64,000 bases of DNA from Demequina litoralis. Its GTDB lineage: Bacteria; Actinomycetota; Actinomycetes; Actinomycetales; Demequinaceae. The notes below the pieces were generated by a model. The model saw nothing but the letters and a program-made list of their open reading frames with translations. It was not told where the DNA came from and made no database searches. The stretch lies in contig NZ_JAUHPW010000006.1 in assembly GCF_030418455.1 (NCBI RefSeq), positions 62,001-126,000 on the forward strand, given 5' to 3'. The position numbers were made by a program, and so were the translations under genes. Shown piece by piece: positions 26,649-36,203 of the stretch (the first letter of the stretch is position 1; each line of letters begins with the position of its first letter).

Positions 26649-27251
26649 TCAGCGGTTGCGGATGCGACGCATCGCGAGCTGGACGACCGAGATGAGCGCC
26701 TGCTTGGTGGCGGCCTTCTCGCGGGCGTCGGTGTACATGACCGGGACGTCGGCGGAGATGCCGAGCGCCTCGCGCACGTCCTCGAGGGTGTGGCGGGCCA
26801 CTCCGTCGAAGCAGTTGACGCACACGACGAACGGGATGCCGCGGCCCTCGAAGTAGTCGACCGCCGGGAAGCACTGGTCGAGGCGCTCGGTGTCGACGAG
26901 CACGACGGCGCCGATCGCGCCGCGCACCAGGTCGTCCCACATGAACAGGAAGCGGTCCTGGCCGGGCGTGCCGAACAGGTAGAGCCACAGGGAGCCCGGC
27001 AGCGCGATGCGGCCGAAGTCCATGGCGACGGTGGTGGTGGTCTTGCGGTCCGTGACGCCGCCCGCGTCGTCCACGCCGACCGAGTGCTCGGTCATCGCGG
27101 CCTCGGTGTTGAGCGGGTCGATGTCGGAGATCGAGCCGATGAAGGTCGTCTTGCCGACGGCGAAGCCGCCCGCGATGACGATCTTGACGACGGTAGGCGC
27201 GGTGGTGGCCGCCGGCGCGGCGACGGCCGCGTTAGAGGGCTGCGATGCCAT
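26649..27251 (-). CDS. cvnD: Conservon small GTPase (CvnD)
   Basis: The 200-residue protein is the Ras-like/ATP-GTP-binding member of an actinobacterial conservon. Landmarks are the P-loop IAGGFAVGKTTFIGSISD (about residues 25-42), the switch region EHSVGVDDAG, LFGTPGQDRF (G3-like, DxxG replaced by GTPGQ) and VVCVNCFDG in place of NKxD. It should switch at the membrane together with CvnA, CvnB and CvnC. The ATG at 27251 lies inside the end of cvnC (20-base overlap), so the two are translationally coupled. A strong hairpin follows. Confidence 0.95.
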   Translation of the reverse strand: MASQPSNAAVAAPAATTAPTVVKIVIAGGFAVGKTTFIGSISDIDPLNTEAAMTEHSVGVDDAGGVTDRKTTTTVAMDFGRIALPGSLWLYLFGTPGQDRFLFMWDDLVRGAIGAVVLVDTERLDQCFPAVDYFEGRGIPFVVCVNCFDGVARHTLEDVREALGISADVPVMYTDAREKAATKQALISVVQLAMRRIRNR

Positions 27252-27630
27252 CGAGGACACTCTCCAGGAGACTGAGGGACAGGCCGCCGGACGCATCGTG
27301 CGTGGTCGCGTCGTCGGCCGTGCCGCCTACGTGGATCTTCAGATAGTTGACTTCGGCAAGATCCGTCACCAGCACCCGGACCACACCCAGCGGAAGGCGG
27401 GTGTGGGCCGAGAGCTCGGCCACGGACTGGAACTGACCCTGAGCGAGCTGCAGGATCTTCTTCTTCTCCGGGGTGAGCCCGGAGGAAGCCTGGGGATCGG
27501 CCGTCGCCTCGACCAGCGCCTCCATGGGGAGGTCCTTGCTGGCGGCGCTCACGCGCCCGCCGGTCATGGCGTACGGACGGACCGTGTACGCCTCTTCCTC
27601 GCCGTCGTGCGGCATCGTGGCATCGGTCAT
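27232..27630 (-). CDS. cvnC: Conservon DUF742 protein (CvnC)
   Basis: The 132-residue protein carries DUF742: YTVRPYAMTGGRV near the N-terminus, LTPEKKKILQLAQGQFQSVAELSAH and LPLGVVRVLVTDLAEVNYLKIH, an apparent winged-helix fold. DUF742 proteins are the third member of conservons and are thought to bridge the GTPase and the roadblock protein. The start ATG at 27630 is two bases from the cvnB stop codon. Confidence 0.93.
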   Translation of the reverse strand: MTDATMPHDGEEEAYTVRPYAMTGGRVSAASKDLPMEALVEATADPQASSGLTPEKKKILQLAQGQFQSVAELSAHTRLPLGVVRVLVTDLAEVNYLKIHVGGTADDATTHDASGGLSLSLLESVLDGIAAL

Positions 27631-27632
27631 GA

Positions 27633-28073
27633 TCAGACCCGGGTCTGGCCGTCCGTCGGCAGGTTCTGCCGCATCTCGGTGATGAGCTGCGGCGTGAGGG
27701 CGTTCTCGAAGCGCGAGACGAGCAGGGTCATCTCGTAGCCGACGAGGCCCACGTCGCAGGTCGAGTCCGCCGCCACCGCGAGCACCGAGCCGTTGGAGAC
27801 GCTCATGAGGAAGAGGAACAGCTCGTCCATCTCGACGATGGACTGGCGCACCTCGCCCGCGGCGAGCTGGCGGGCCGCGCCGCGCGTGAGGCTCGACATG
27901 CCGGCCACGATCGCGGCGAGGGTGTCGCCCTCGGTGCGGTCGAGGTTCTTCGACATCGCCATGAGGAGGCCGTCGGCGCTCACCACCAGCGTGTGGCGCG
28001 TGCCGGGCACGGACTCGACGAAGTTGTCCAGGAGCCACCCGAAATTGGTGGCCTCGGTGCTGAGGGCGGTCAC
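27633..28073 (-). CDS. cvnB: Conservon roadblock/LC7 protein (CvnB)
   Basis: The 146-residue protein is a roadblock/LC7 domain: FGWLLDNFVESVPGTRHTLVVSADGLLMAMS, LAAIVAGMSSLTRGAARQL and GSVLAVAADSTCDVGLVGYEM. Such proteins bind small GTPases and act as GTPase-activating or scaffold proteins (MglB-like). It begins with GTG at 28073, 63 bases after the cvnA stop codon. Confidence 0.95.
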   Translation of the reverse strand: MTALSTEATNFGWLLDNFVESVPGTRHTLVVSADGLLMAMSKNLDRTEGDTLAAIVAGMSSLTRGAARQLAAGEVRQSIVEMDELFLFLMSVSNGSVLAVAADSTCDVGLVGYEMTLLVSRFENALTPQLITEMRQNLPTDGQTRV

Positions 28074-28136
28074 TTGTGCTCCTTGTGGGTGGTGCGGGGC
28101 CGGTGGGCCTGGGGGGTGTCGTGGGTGGTCATGGGG

Positions 28137-31100
28137 CTACTCGTTCACGGGCTGCGGGGACGAGTGGAGGTCGAGCTCGGCGGCGTCGGTGCGGGCGCGC
28201 TGCGTGCCCGAGTAGAAGCTGCTGAACCGGCTGCGGACGGCCTCCGCGTCGCGCTCCTTCGGCGACAGGGTGACCTCGTCCTCGAGCGGCTGGGCCTCGA
28301 CGGGCTGCTCCTCCGTGCGGCGACGCTTCTGCAGGCCGGCCTTGGTCTTCTCGACCTTGGGGCGGGAGGCCGACAGGGAGCTCAGCTCGGAGAACACCGC
28401 GCGCTGCAGGTCGGCGTCGTCGTCCCAGGTGCGGCCCGACGAGTGCTCGGTGTCGAGCACGGGCTCGTAGCTCGTCGCGGCGGTCTCGTCGGTGGCGGCG
28501 GCCAGCGCCGAGGCGCCGGCGGACTCCCATCCGTGCGCCTCCGCGAGGTCCTCCGGGGTGAACTGCTGCGGCTCGGGGCGGAAGAGCTGCGACTCCGGCA
28601 TGTCCGCGTAGGACGCGTCGGCCGGCTCGGGCTCGAAGGACTGCGCGCGCACGGGCTCGGGCGCCGGCTCGGGCGCCGGCTCCGGCTCGGGTGCGAGCTC
28701 GGGCGTCGGGGCGGGGGCCGCGGGCACCGGGGGCGCGTACGACCACTCGACCTCGGCGCGGGCCTCCTGCTCGCCCGGCTCGAACGCCGCGGGCTCGAAC
28801 GAGGTGGGCGTGGCCGGCGCGGCCACGGGCTCCTCGACGACCGGCTCGGGCTCGGCGGGTGCGAAGGCGGCGGGCTCGTCCTGCGGCGCGGCCGGGGCGA
28901 ACGCCGCGGGTGCGGGCTCCGGCTCGGCGGGCACGGGGGCGGCGGGGGCGAACGGTGCGCGAGCCGGCAGCGCCGCCTGCGGGGCCGTGTCGTCGTCGCG
29001 CTTGCCGCGCCCGAAGAGCCGTCCGAAGAAGCCGGACCGGCCGGACTCCTCGCCGGACGCCTGGGCGATGATGTCGTCGAGGCTCGGGTGCGCCGCCTCG
29101 GGCGCGGTGTACGGGTCCTCGAGCGCCACGTCGGACACGCCGGCGTCCTGCTCGTCCTGGGGCGCGTACGGCGCCGGCTCGAGGGCGGACTCGTGGGCGG
29201 CGGCCGCCGCGGCGAAGGCCGCGGCGTCCATCCACGGGGCGGGCTGATCCACCTGAGGCTCCGGCTCCGCCTGGGCCGCGACGGGCTCGGGCACGACGGG
29301 CTCGGCGTCCGGCTCGAGCGCGGGCTCGGCAGCGGAGGCCCACGGCGCGGGCGGGGTCCACGGGGACTCGGCGGGCTCGGGCAGGTCCACCTGGGTGACG
29401 CTCGCCCACGGCAGCGCGGGCGCGTCCTCCTCGAGCGCGGGCACCTCGTCGGCGCCGCCGTCCTCGGGCTCGAGACCCGGGATCGCGAGGGGAGCCTCGG
29501 CGTCGGGCGCGGTCTCGGGCTCGAGGGCGACCTCTGGCAGGGCCTCGGGCTCCGCCTCGAGTGCCGGAGCGGGCTCGGCAACCGGCTCGGCGGTCGTCTC
29601 CGGAGCGGGCGCAGCGAAGGCGGCGCCGTACGGCGAACGGGCGAACGGCGAGGCCGGCGTGAGGCGCTCTGCCGTCACGACGGGGATCTCGGCGGTGGCC
29701 AGCTTCGGCATCGAGAACGTGGGCAGGGCCGGCACGGCCGGCTCCTCGACGGGCTCGGGTGCCGCCTCCTCGTGCGCGACCGGCGCATCGTCCTGCGGAG
29801 CGGCGGCGGCAGCCTCGTCCTCGTCGGGGGCGAGCGCGACCGGCTCGATCACCGCGGGCTCCTCGGCCGGCTGCTCGGCCGGCGCGTCGTCGCGGTTCAT
29901 GGTCTCGGACGCCCGACGGATCGCATCGAAGGCGGCGAAGGCGCCTCCCGCGGCGCGGGTCGGCAGCGCGGGCGCCTGCTCCTCGGCGGCCTCCACGGGC
30001 TCGCCGAGAGCGTCGGCCATGACCGGGGGCACCGCCTCCGGCAGCGGCTCGGCGGGCGTGCCCTCCTGGGCGTCGCGACGGGAGTGGAAGCCGCGGAACA
30101 TCGACGCGCGCTCCTCGGGCGTCTGCGGCGCCACCTCGGCGGCCGCGACGGTCGGGGTGAAGGCCGCGGCCTCCGCGTCGAGCGCGTCCAGCTGGTCCGC
30201 GGTCGCGCGCACCGGGAGGCCGATGACCTGGGTGCGCTCCTCGGGCTTCTCGGCCGCCTCGGCGGCCGGCTCCTCCGCGCGGCGGCGACGCGTCGGCAGG
30301 CCGCCGGTCGTCGTGCCGGAGGTGAGGTCCGGGGCGATGGCCTCGGCGACCGGCGCCGCGGCGGCGTCGGCGGCGATGAGCGCCTCGATGCCCACGGGGA
30401 GCGGGATGGAGTCGTCGTCCTCGACGGGCTCGTCGGCGGCGCGTCCGGACAGGCTCGCACCCTCGACGACGGTGGTGGGGGCGTACGCCTCGACCTGGGG
30501 GGCCTCGGCGCGCGGCTCCTCGACCACCGGGGCCTGGACGGGCTCCTCGACCGCCTCGAACAGCGAGGACGGCAGCAGGACGGTCGCGACGGTGCCGCGG
30601 CCCTCGACCGAGGACACGGCGACCTGCGCGTCGAGGCGGCGGGCGATGCGGCCGACCACGAAGAGGCCGAGACGCTGGGCACCGAGGATCTCGGAGGCGG
30701 CGGACGACTGCACGCGGCTGTTCGCCTCGGCGAGCTCGGGCACGGTCATGCCGATGCCGGTGTCGACCACCTCGACGGTGAAGCCGGCCTCGGTGCGGCC
30801 GGTGCGCACGATGACGCGCGAGCCCGGGTCGGAGAACACCGTGGCGTTCTCGAGCAGCTCGGCGAACAGGTGCGCGGCGGTGAGGGCCTGGTGGCCGTGC
30901 ATCGCGGGGTCGACCACGAGGTCGAGGTCGACGCGCTCGTAGAGCTCGATCTCGGACGATGCGGTACGGATGACGTCCGACAGCGGCATGGGGCGGCGCA
31001 GGCGACGCCCGGTGTCGATGCCCGCGAGCACGAGCAGCGACTCCGAGTTGCGGCGCATCCGGGTCGCGAGGTGGTCGAGCGCGAACAGGCGCGTGAGGCG

Positions 31101-32822
31101 GTCCGGGTCGTCCTCCGTGCGCTCCATCTCGTCGATGCTCGACAGCTGGCGGTTGAGGAGCACCTGGTCGCGGCGGGCGACGTTGACGAACATCTCCGAG
31201 ATCGAGCCACGCAGGGCGGCCTGCTCACGGGCGATCTCGATGGTCGCGGCGTTGACGCCGTTGAACGCCTCCGCGAGGCGTCCCACCTCGTCCTGCGACT
31301 CGACCGAGATCTGCACCTCGGAGACGTCGACGTCCTCGCCCGGCTGCGCGACGCGCTCCACCAGGCGGGGCAGCTCCTCACGGACCGCGGTCGCCGTCGT
31401 GGTGAGGCGGCGGAGCGGGTTGACGATGCGGCGGGAGATCGCGAAGGCGATCAGCAGCGAGCCGATGACCGCGCCGATGCCGATCGCCAGAGTGATGTAC
31501 GTGGCACCGAGCGCGTTGCGGGTGTTCGCGGTGATCGCGCTCGTGGTGCGGTCCCACGCCTGGTCGCGGAGCGGGAGGTACTGCTCGAGCTCGAGCTCGA
31601 CCTTGCCTGGCCAGTCGGCGGAGCGCGCCGTGACCAGCGACGAGTCGAGCCCGGTGAGGACCGAGTTCTGGATCGTCGTGAACGACGTACCGGTGGTCGA
31701 TGCCGAGGCGCCGAAGTCGGGCACCTCGATCGGCGGCACGAGGCCCGCGCCGCGGGCCTGCGCCTCGTCGAGGGCGATCTTGGTGCGCTCCACGAGGGTA
31801 CGGGTGCCCGCGATCTCGGCGGTGACGAACGAGCCCTGGCGGATGAGGCGCTCGAACACGTCGCCCTCGTAGCGGACGCGCTCGACGAGCATGTCGAGGG
31901 CCGCGTAGGCCTGGAGCGTCGCGACGATGTTGCGGTCGGGCACCGCGAGCGCGACGGCGTCGGTGGCGCCGACGAAGGTGTCGATGACCTCCGTGTAGTA
32001 GTTGAGGATCGTCGAGGTCGACACCTGCGCGGTGCGCACGCCGGCGCGGATCTGCGGCAGCGAGTCGCGCAGCTGGCTTCCGGCGGCCACGGATGCGAGC
32101 GCCGCGGCGTTCTCGTCGGTGGCGTCGACCTCCGCGGCCGCGGCCGCGATGTCGTCGAGGCCCGCGTCGACCTTGGGGAACGTCGCGTCGAGGGCGTCGC
32201 GGTACTCGAGGCTGTCCGAGTAGAGCGAGTGGGCGTAGGCGCCCTCCTGCTCGATGGCGTACGACAGCGCCGCGAGCGGGATGCCGAGGTCGAGGGAGCC
32301 GGGCGCCGCGTCGGCGGTCGCGTCGACCGCCTCCACCGCGTCGGCGTAGGCCGCGTCCATGGTGGCGATCTCGTCGGTGGACGGCATGACGAGCCAGCCA
32401 CCCTCGGACTCGGGCGCGGAGATCTCGAGTGAGCGCGCGTCGGCGAGCATGCTCGCGTCGGATCCGCCCAGGGCTGCGTCCACGCTCGCGAGGACCGCGT
32501 CGGCGTCGTCGTCCTCGCTGCGGGCGACCGCGTCGGCGAGCGTCGCGTAACGTGCGGCGACCTCCTCGCGCGCTGCGCCCAGCTTGGTCGTGGTGTCCTG
32601 CAGGATGTGCACGAACCGCAGCGCGGCGGTGCGCTCGTCCTGAAGGTCGGCCTCCGTCTCGCGGGCCTGCCCCAGCGCGTCGATCAGCCTCTCGGCGTTC
32701 GAGTTCTCGCTGTAGTCGTTGACCGCGCTCAGGGTGATGTAGCTCACCGCCGAGACGAGGACGAGAACGGGCACCATGACGACGGCGAGGAGCTTTCCTC
32801 GAATGCCGAGCCTCTGAAGCAT
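28137..32822 (-). CDS. cvnA: Conservon sensor kinase with nitrate/nitrite-sensing domain (CvnA)
   Basis: This 1561-residue membrane kinase has TM1 (about residues 10-34), an extracellular helical nitrate/nitrite-sensing (NIT) domain up to about 435, TM2 (about 440-460), a HAMP domain and the conserved ALDHLATRMRRNSESLLVLAG helix. A HATPase domain follows (N-box AELLENATVFSDPG, VVDTGIGM, RLGLFVVGRIARRL, about 645-755). Roughly 800 residues of Ala/Pro/Glu-rich low-complexity tail make up the rest, longer than I would expect for this family. The ATG at 32822 follows GGGAGGGAAAGG. The operon continues with cvnB, cvnC and cvnD. No cytochrome P450 gene (cvnE) follows, unlike some Streptomyces conservons. 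Confidence 0.93.
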   Translation of the reverse strand: MLQRLGIRGKLLAVVMVPVLVLVSAVSYITLSAVNDYSENSNAERLIDALGQARETEADLQDERTAALRFVHILQDTTTKLGAAREEVAARYATLADAVARSEDDDADAVLASVDAALGGSDASMLADARSLEISAPESEGGWLVMPSTDEIATMDAAYADAVEAVDATADAAPGSLDLGIPLAALSYAIEQEGAYAHSLYSDSLEYRDALDATFPKVDAGLDDIAAAAAEVDATDENAAALASVAAGSQLRDSLPQIRAGVRTAQVSTSTILNYYTEVIDTFVGATDAVALAVPDRNIVATLQAYAALDMLVERVRYEGDVFERLIRQGSFVTAEIAGTRTLVERTKIALDEAQARGAGLVPPIEVPDFGASASTTGTSFTTIQNSVLTGLDSSLVTARSADWPGKVELELEQYLPLRDQAWDRTTSAITANTRNALGATYITLAIGIGAVIGSLLIAFAISRRIVNPLRRLTTTATAVREELPRLVERVAQPGEDVDVSEVQISVESQDEVGRLAEAFNGVNAATIEIAREQAALRGSISEMFVNVARRDQVLLNRQLSSIDEMERTEDDPDRLTRLFALDHLATRMRRNSESLLVLAGIDTGRRLRRPMPLSDVIRTASSEIELYERVDLDLVVDPAMHGHQALTAAHLFAELLENATVFSDPGSRVIVRTGRTEAGFTVEVVDTGIGMTVPELAEANSRVQSSAASEILGAQRLGLFVVGRIARRLDAQVAVSSVEGRGTVATVLLPSSLFEAVEEPVQAPVVEEPRAEAPQVEAYAPTTVVEGASLSGRAADEPVEDDDSIPLPVGIEALIAADAAAAPVAEAIAPDLTSGTTTGGLPTRRRRAEEPAAEAAEKPEERTQVIGLPVRATADQLDALDAEAAAFTPTVAAAEVAPQTPEERASMFRGFHSRRDAQEGTPAEPLPEAVPPVMADALGEPVEAAEEQAPALPTRAAGGAFAAFDAIRRASETMNRDDAPAEQPAEEPAVIEPVALAPDEDEAAAAAPQDDAPVAHEEAAPEPVEEPAVPALPTFSMPKLATAEIPVVTAERLTPASPFARSPYGAAFAAPAPETTAEPVAEPAPALEAEPEALPEVALEPETAPDAEAPLAIPGLEPEDGGADEVPALEEDAPALPWASVTQVDLPEPAESPWTPPAPWASAAEPALEPDAEPVVPEPVAAQAEPEPQVDQPAPWMDAAAFAAAAAAHESALEPAPYAPQDEQDAGVSDVALEDPYTAPEAAHPSLDDIIAQASGEESGRSGFFGRLFGRGKRDDDTAPQAALPARAPFAPAAPVPAEPEPAPAAFAPAAPQDEPAAFAPAEPEPVVEEPVAAPATPTSFEPAAFEPGEQEARAEVEWSYAPPVPAAPAPTPELAPEPEPAPEPAPEPVRAQSFEPEPADASYADMPESQLFRPEPQQFTPEDLAEAHGWESAGASALAAATDETAATSYEPVLDTEHSSGRTWDDDADLQRAVFSELSSLSASRPKVEKTKAGLQKRRRTEEQPVEAQPLEDEVTLSPKERDAEAVRSRFSSFYSGTQRARTDAAELDLHSSPQPVNE

Positions 32823-32995
32823 GGACCTTTCCCTCCCGAGCCGCCGCACCGGTGTGACGTCTCTGTGCGTGGAGTCAAGCGGCCGCTCCCCCGCTTTATC
32901 GGCCACACCTGGGGGAACATGAGCCATCGTCCACGCGCGATGTTTGTTGAGAGGATATGGGCGGCGCGCTATGACGGAGGAAATCGAAGAAAGTG

Positions 32996-33958
32996 ATGAA
33001 GGCCACTATCGTCACCTCGCCCGGCGGTCCCGAGGCGTTGTCCCTGGAAGATGTGCCCGCACCGGTCCCGGACGCGGGCGACGCTGTGATGCGGATCACA
33101 GCGGCCGGCGTCAACAGGGCCGACGTCCTGCAGCGCGAGGGCCGCTACCCGCCGCCCGCGGGCGCTGCGCCGTGGCCCGGGCTCGAGGCGGCGGGCGTCG
33201 TCGAGTCGGCACCCGCATCGTCCCCGTGGAGGCCCGGCGACCGGGCATGTGCGCTGCTGCCGGGCGGCGGCTACGCCGAGCGCGTCGCCGTCGACGCCTC
33301 GCTGCTGCTGCCCATCCCCCGGGGCGTCACCGACGTCGAGGCGGCCTCCCTTGTCGAGGCCGCATGCACCGTCGTGTCGAACCTCGACGCGGCGGGCGCC
33401 CGGGCGGGCGAGACGGTCCTCGTCCACGGCGGCTCGGGCGGCGTCGGGACCGCCGCCCTCCAGATCGCCAAGGCCCGCGGGCTGCGCGTCCTCACCACGG
33501 CGGGAGGGCCCGCGCGGGTGGGGCGCTGCCTCGAGCTGGGCGCGGACGCGGCCTTCGACCACCGGACGGAGGACTGGGCGGCGGGCGTGCGCGCGCTCGG
33601 CGGCGCGGACATCGTGCTCGACGTCGTCGGCGCCGCCTACCTCCCGGCGAACATCAGGGTGCTGCGCACCGGAGGCCGGCTCGTGGTCATCGGCATGCAG
33701 CGGGGCAGCCGCGGCGAGCTCGACCTGGGCGCGCTGCTGGCCAAGCGCGCGTCCGTCATCGGCACGACGCTGCGCGCGCGCCCGCTCGCCGAGCGCGCCG
33801 CCATCGTCGCCCGGGTGCGGGAGGAGGTGTGGCCGCTCGTGCCCGACCGCGTCCGTCCCCTCGTCCATGCGACGTTCCCGCTGGCCGAGGCCGCCGCCGC
33901 GCATCGTGCGCTCGAGGCGGGCGAGGTCTTCGGGAAGGTCGTGCTGACGGTCGGCTGA
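32996..33958 (+). CDS. NAD(P)H-quinone oxidoreductase, zinc-independent (PIG3-like)
   Basis: The 320-residue protein is a medium-chain dehydrogenase/reductase of the quinone oxidoreductase subfamily. It lacks the zinc-binding residues. It has GVNRADVLQREGRYPPP (typical of PIG3), a Rossmann motif VHGGSGGVGTAALQIAKA (about residues 140-157) and the C-terminal FGKVVL. It would reduce quinones one or two electrons at a time using NAD(P)H. The start ATG at 32996 is preceded by an in-frame GTG at 32993. It is divergent from the conservon across a 173-base intergenic region. Confidence 0.9.
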   Translation: MKATIVTSPGGPEALSLEDVPAPVPDAGDAVMRITAAGVNRADVLQREGRYPPPAGAAPWPGLEAAGVVESAPASSPWRPGDRACALLPGGGYAERVAVDASLLLPIPRGVTDVEAASLVEAACTVVSNLDAAGARAGETVLVHGGSGGVGTAALQIAKARGLRVLTTAGGPARVGRCLELGADAAFDHRTEDWAAGVRALGGADIVLDVVGAAYLPANIRVLRTGGRLVVIGMQRGSRGELDLGALLAKRASVIGTTLRARPLAERAAIVARVREEVWPLVPDRVRPLVHATFPLAEAAAAHRALEAGEVFGKVVLTVG

Positions 33959-33962
33959 GCGG

Positions 33963-34817
33963 CTACAGGACCGCGAGGCGGTCGGGATCGATGAGCCGGT
34001 CGAGGACCGTGAGGATGCCGTCCTCCTCGACCGAGCCGACGACCTCGTCCGCGGCCTCCTTGACGTGCTCCGGGGCGGTGCCCATCGCAGCCGAGGTGCC
34101 GGCCCACTGCAGCATGTCGATGTCGTTGTTGCCGTCGCCCGCCGCGACGGTGTGGTCCGGGTACACGCCGAGCTGGCGGCGCAGCGCCTCGAGGGCGGAG
34201 GCCTTCGACACCCCGGGCGGGGTGAGGTCGAGCCAGGCGGACCAGCCGACGGCGTAGGTGACGTCGCTGAGGCCGATGCGGTGCACCAGGCCGTCGAAGT
34301 GGGACACGTCGACGCCGGGCGCGCGGATGACGACGCGCGTCGCCTCGTCGTGGCACAGCTCGTCGAAGTCGGACACGACGCGCTGGCGGCCGATGAGCTC
34401 GCCGTCGGGGAACTCGCGGTTGACGAGGAAGCCGACGCCGAGGTCCTCGACCGCGTAGAACGCGTCGGGCAGCTCCTCGCGCACGAGCTCGAGGGCGGCA
34501 CGCGGGTTGAAGGTCACCTTCTCGACGATGTCGTAGCCGCCGGGCGAGCCCGGGTTGAGCCTGACCGTCACGGCGCCGTTCGAGCACACCGCGAAGCCGC
34601 GGCGGATGCCGAGCTGCTGCGCGACGGGCAGCATCCCCAGCACGTTGCGGCCCGTCGCGAGCACGACGTGGTTGCGGCACATGCGGGCGCGCTCGACCGC
34701 GTCGACGACGGCCGGGGAGATCTCTCCTCCCCAGTGCATGAGCGTGCCGTCGATGTCGAGGCCGACGAGACGCCAGAGGTCCGGGGACAGCGGGGGACGC
34801 ATCTCGCGGTCGTTCAT
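33963..34817 (-). CDS. HAD-superfamily hydrolase, Cof type
   Basis: This 284-residue phosphatase shows HAD motif I VGLDIDGTLM (residues 18-27), motif II LATGRN, motif III Lys in GVSKASALEAL and motif IV GDGNNDIDML. A type IIB cap between motifs II and III places it in the Cof/YidA group, which dephosphorylates sugar phosphates or other small molecules. The ATG at 34817 is used; an in-frame ATG at 34802 is also possible. It converges with the quinone oxidoreductase gene. Confidence 0.9.
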   Translation of the reverse strand: MNDREMRPPLSPDLWRLVGLDIDGTLMHWGGEISPAVVDAVERARMCRNHVVLATGRNVLGMLPVAQQLGIRRGFAVCSNGAVTVRLNPGSPGGYDIVEKVTFNPRAALELVREELPDAFYAVEDLGVGFLVNREFPDGELIGRQRVVSDFDELCHDEATRVVIRAPGVDVSHFDGLVHRIGLSDVTYAVGWSAWLDLTPPGVSKASALEALRRQLGVYPDHTVAAGDGNNDIDMLQWAGTSAAMGTAPEHVKEAADEVVGSVEEDGILTVLDRLIDPDRLAVL

Positions 34818-34893
34818 GGGTCGACCCTACGTGGTGGGCCCGCCGGGACCGGCCACGCGCGGGTGACGGTCCGGTGAACGCGCGGGCCGCGGG

Positions 34894-36165
34894 TCAGCGC
34901 ACCGGCTCCAGGCGCTCGAGGCCGCCGAGGTACGGGCGCAGGACCTCGGGCACGTGCACCGAGCCGTCGGCCTGCTGGTGGTTCTCGAGCAGCGCGACGA
35001 TCCAGCGCGTGGTGCCGATGGTGCCGTTGATGGTCGCGACCGGCGTGGTGCCGTTCTCCACCCGCTCGCGCGTGTTGAGGCGACGCGCCTGGTAAGTCGT
35101 GCAGTTCGAGGTCGACGTGACCTCCATCCAGCGCTCCTGGCTGGGCAGCCACGCCTCGCAGTCGAACTTGCGCGCGGCGCTCGAGCCGAGGTCGCCCGCG
35201 GCGGTGTCGATGACCCGGTAGGGCAGCTCGAGGGCCTGGAGCATCTCCTCCTCGATCGCGAGGAAGCGCTCGTGCTCCGCGGCGGCGTCCTCGGCGTGCG
35301 CGTACGCGAACATCTCGACCTTGTGGAACTGGTGGACGCGGATGATGCCGCGGGTGTCGCGGCCCGCCGAGCCCGCCTCGCGGCGGTAGCAGGCGCTCCA
35401 GCCGGCGTAGCGCAGGGGCCCGTCGGAGAGGTCGACGATCTCGTCCGAGTGGTAGCCGGCGAGCGCGACCTCGGAGGTGCCGACCAGGTAGAGGTCGTCG
35501 CGCTCGAGGAAGTAGATCTCGTCCGAGTGCTTGCCCAGGAAGCCGGTGCCGGCCATCGTCTCGGGCCGCACGAGCGTGGGCGTGATGGTCGGGCTGAAGC
35601 CGCGGCGGTACGCGAGGTCCATCGCCGCGTTGAGGACCGCGAGCTCGAGGCGCGCGCCGATGCCGGTGAGGAAGTAGAAGCGAGCGCCGGACACCTTGGC
35701 GCCGCGCTCCATGTCGATCGCCTTGAGGCCCTCGCCGATGGCGAGGTGGTCCTGCACCTCGACGCCCTCGGCCGCGAAGTCGCGGGGCGCGCCCACGTGG
35801 CGCAGCACCGTGAAGTCGTCCTCGCCGCCTGCGGGGACGCCGGGCTCGGGGATGTTGCCCAGCGAGCGCGCGAGCTCGACCGCGCGCGCCGCCGCCGCAT
35901 CGGCCGTCGCCTGCAGCTCCTTGACCTGGGCCGACAGCTCCTTGGTACGCGCGAGCAGCGCCTGCTTCTCCTCGCCCTGGGCCCGGGCGACGTCCTTGCC
36001 GAGCGACTTCTGCTCGGCGCGGGCGACCTCGAACTCCTTGAGCGCGGCACGGTTGGCCGCATCGGCCTCGAGCACCTGGTCCACGACCGCCGGATCGTCG
36101 CCACGGGACCGCTGGCTGTCCCTCACGACGTCGGGGTTGGCACGCAGGAGCTTGAGGTCGATCAT
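34894..36165 (-). CDS. serS: Seryl-tRNA synthetase
   Basis: SerS charges tRNA-Ser with serine using ATP. The 423 residues are normal length. An N-terminal coiled-coil arm (about residues 30-105) binds the tRNA-Ser variable arm. The class II motifs 2 ([18 protein letters not shown]) and 3 ([17 protein letters not shown]) follow. Two tRNA-Ser genes lie about 9 kb away in the same window. The ATG at 36165 is only 38 bases from the divergent start of the lipid kinase gene. Confidence 0.98.
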   Translation of the reverse strand: MIDLKLLRANPDVVRDSQRSRGDDPAVVDQVLEADAANRAALKEFEVARAEQKSLGKDVARAQGEEKQALLARTKELSAQVKELQATADAAAARAVELARSLGNIPEPGVPAGGEDDFTVLRHVGAPRDFAAEGVEVQDHLAIGEGLKAIDMERGAKVSGARFYFLTGIGARLELAVLNAAMDLAYRRGFSPTITPTLVRPETMAGTGFLGKHSDEIYFLERDDLYLVGTSEVALAGYHSDEIVDLSDGPLRYAGWSACYRREAGSAGRDTRGIIRVHQFHKVEMFAYAHAEDAAAEHERFLAIEEEMLQALELPYRVIDTAAGDLGSSAARKFDCEAWLPSQERWMEVTSTSNCTTYQARRLNTRERVENGTTPVATINGTIGTTRWIVALLENHQQADGSVHVPEVLRPYLGGLERLEPVR

Positions 36166-36203
36166 GCCTGCCAGTCTATCGACGGCGGACGTAGGCTCTC
36201 CCC

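Noticed and set aside
27993-32432. A plus-strand reading frame of about 1480 codons opposite cvnA
   Set aside because: Its sequence is low-complexity Arg/Gly/Leu, exactly the shadow of the Ala/Pro/Glu-rich CvnA tail; no start signal or known domain.
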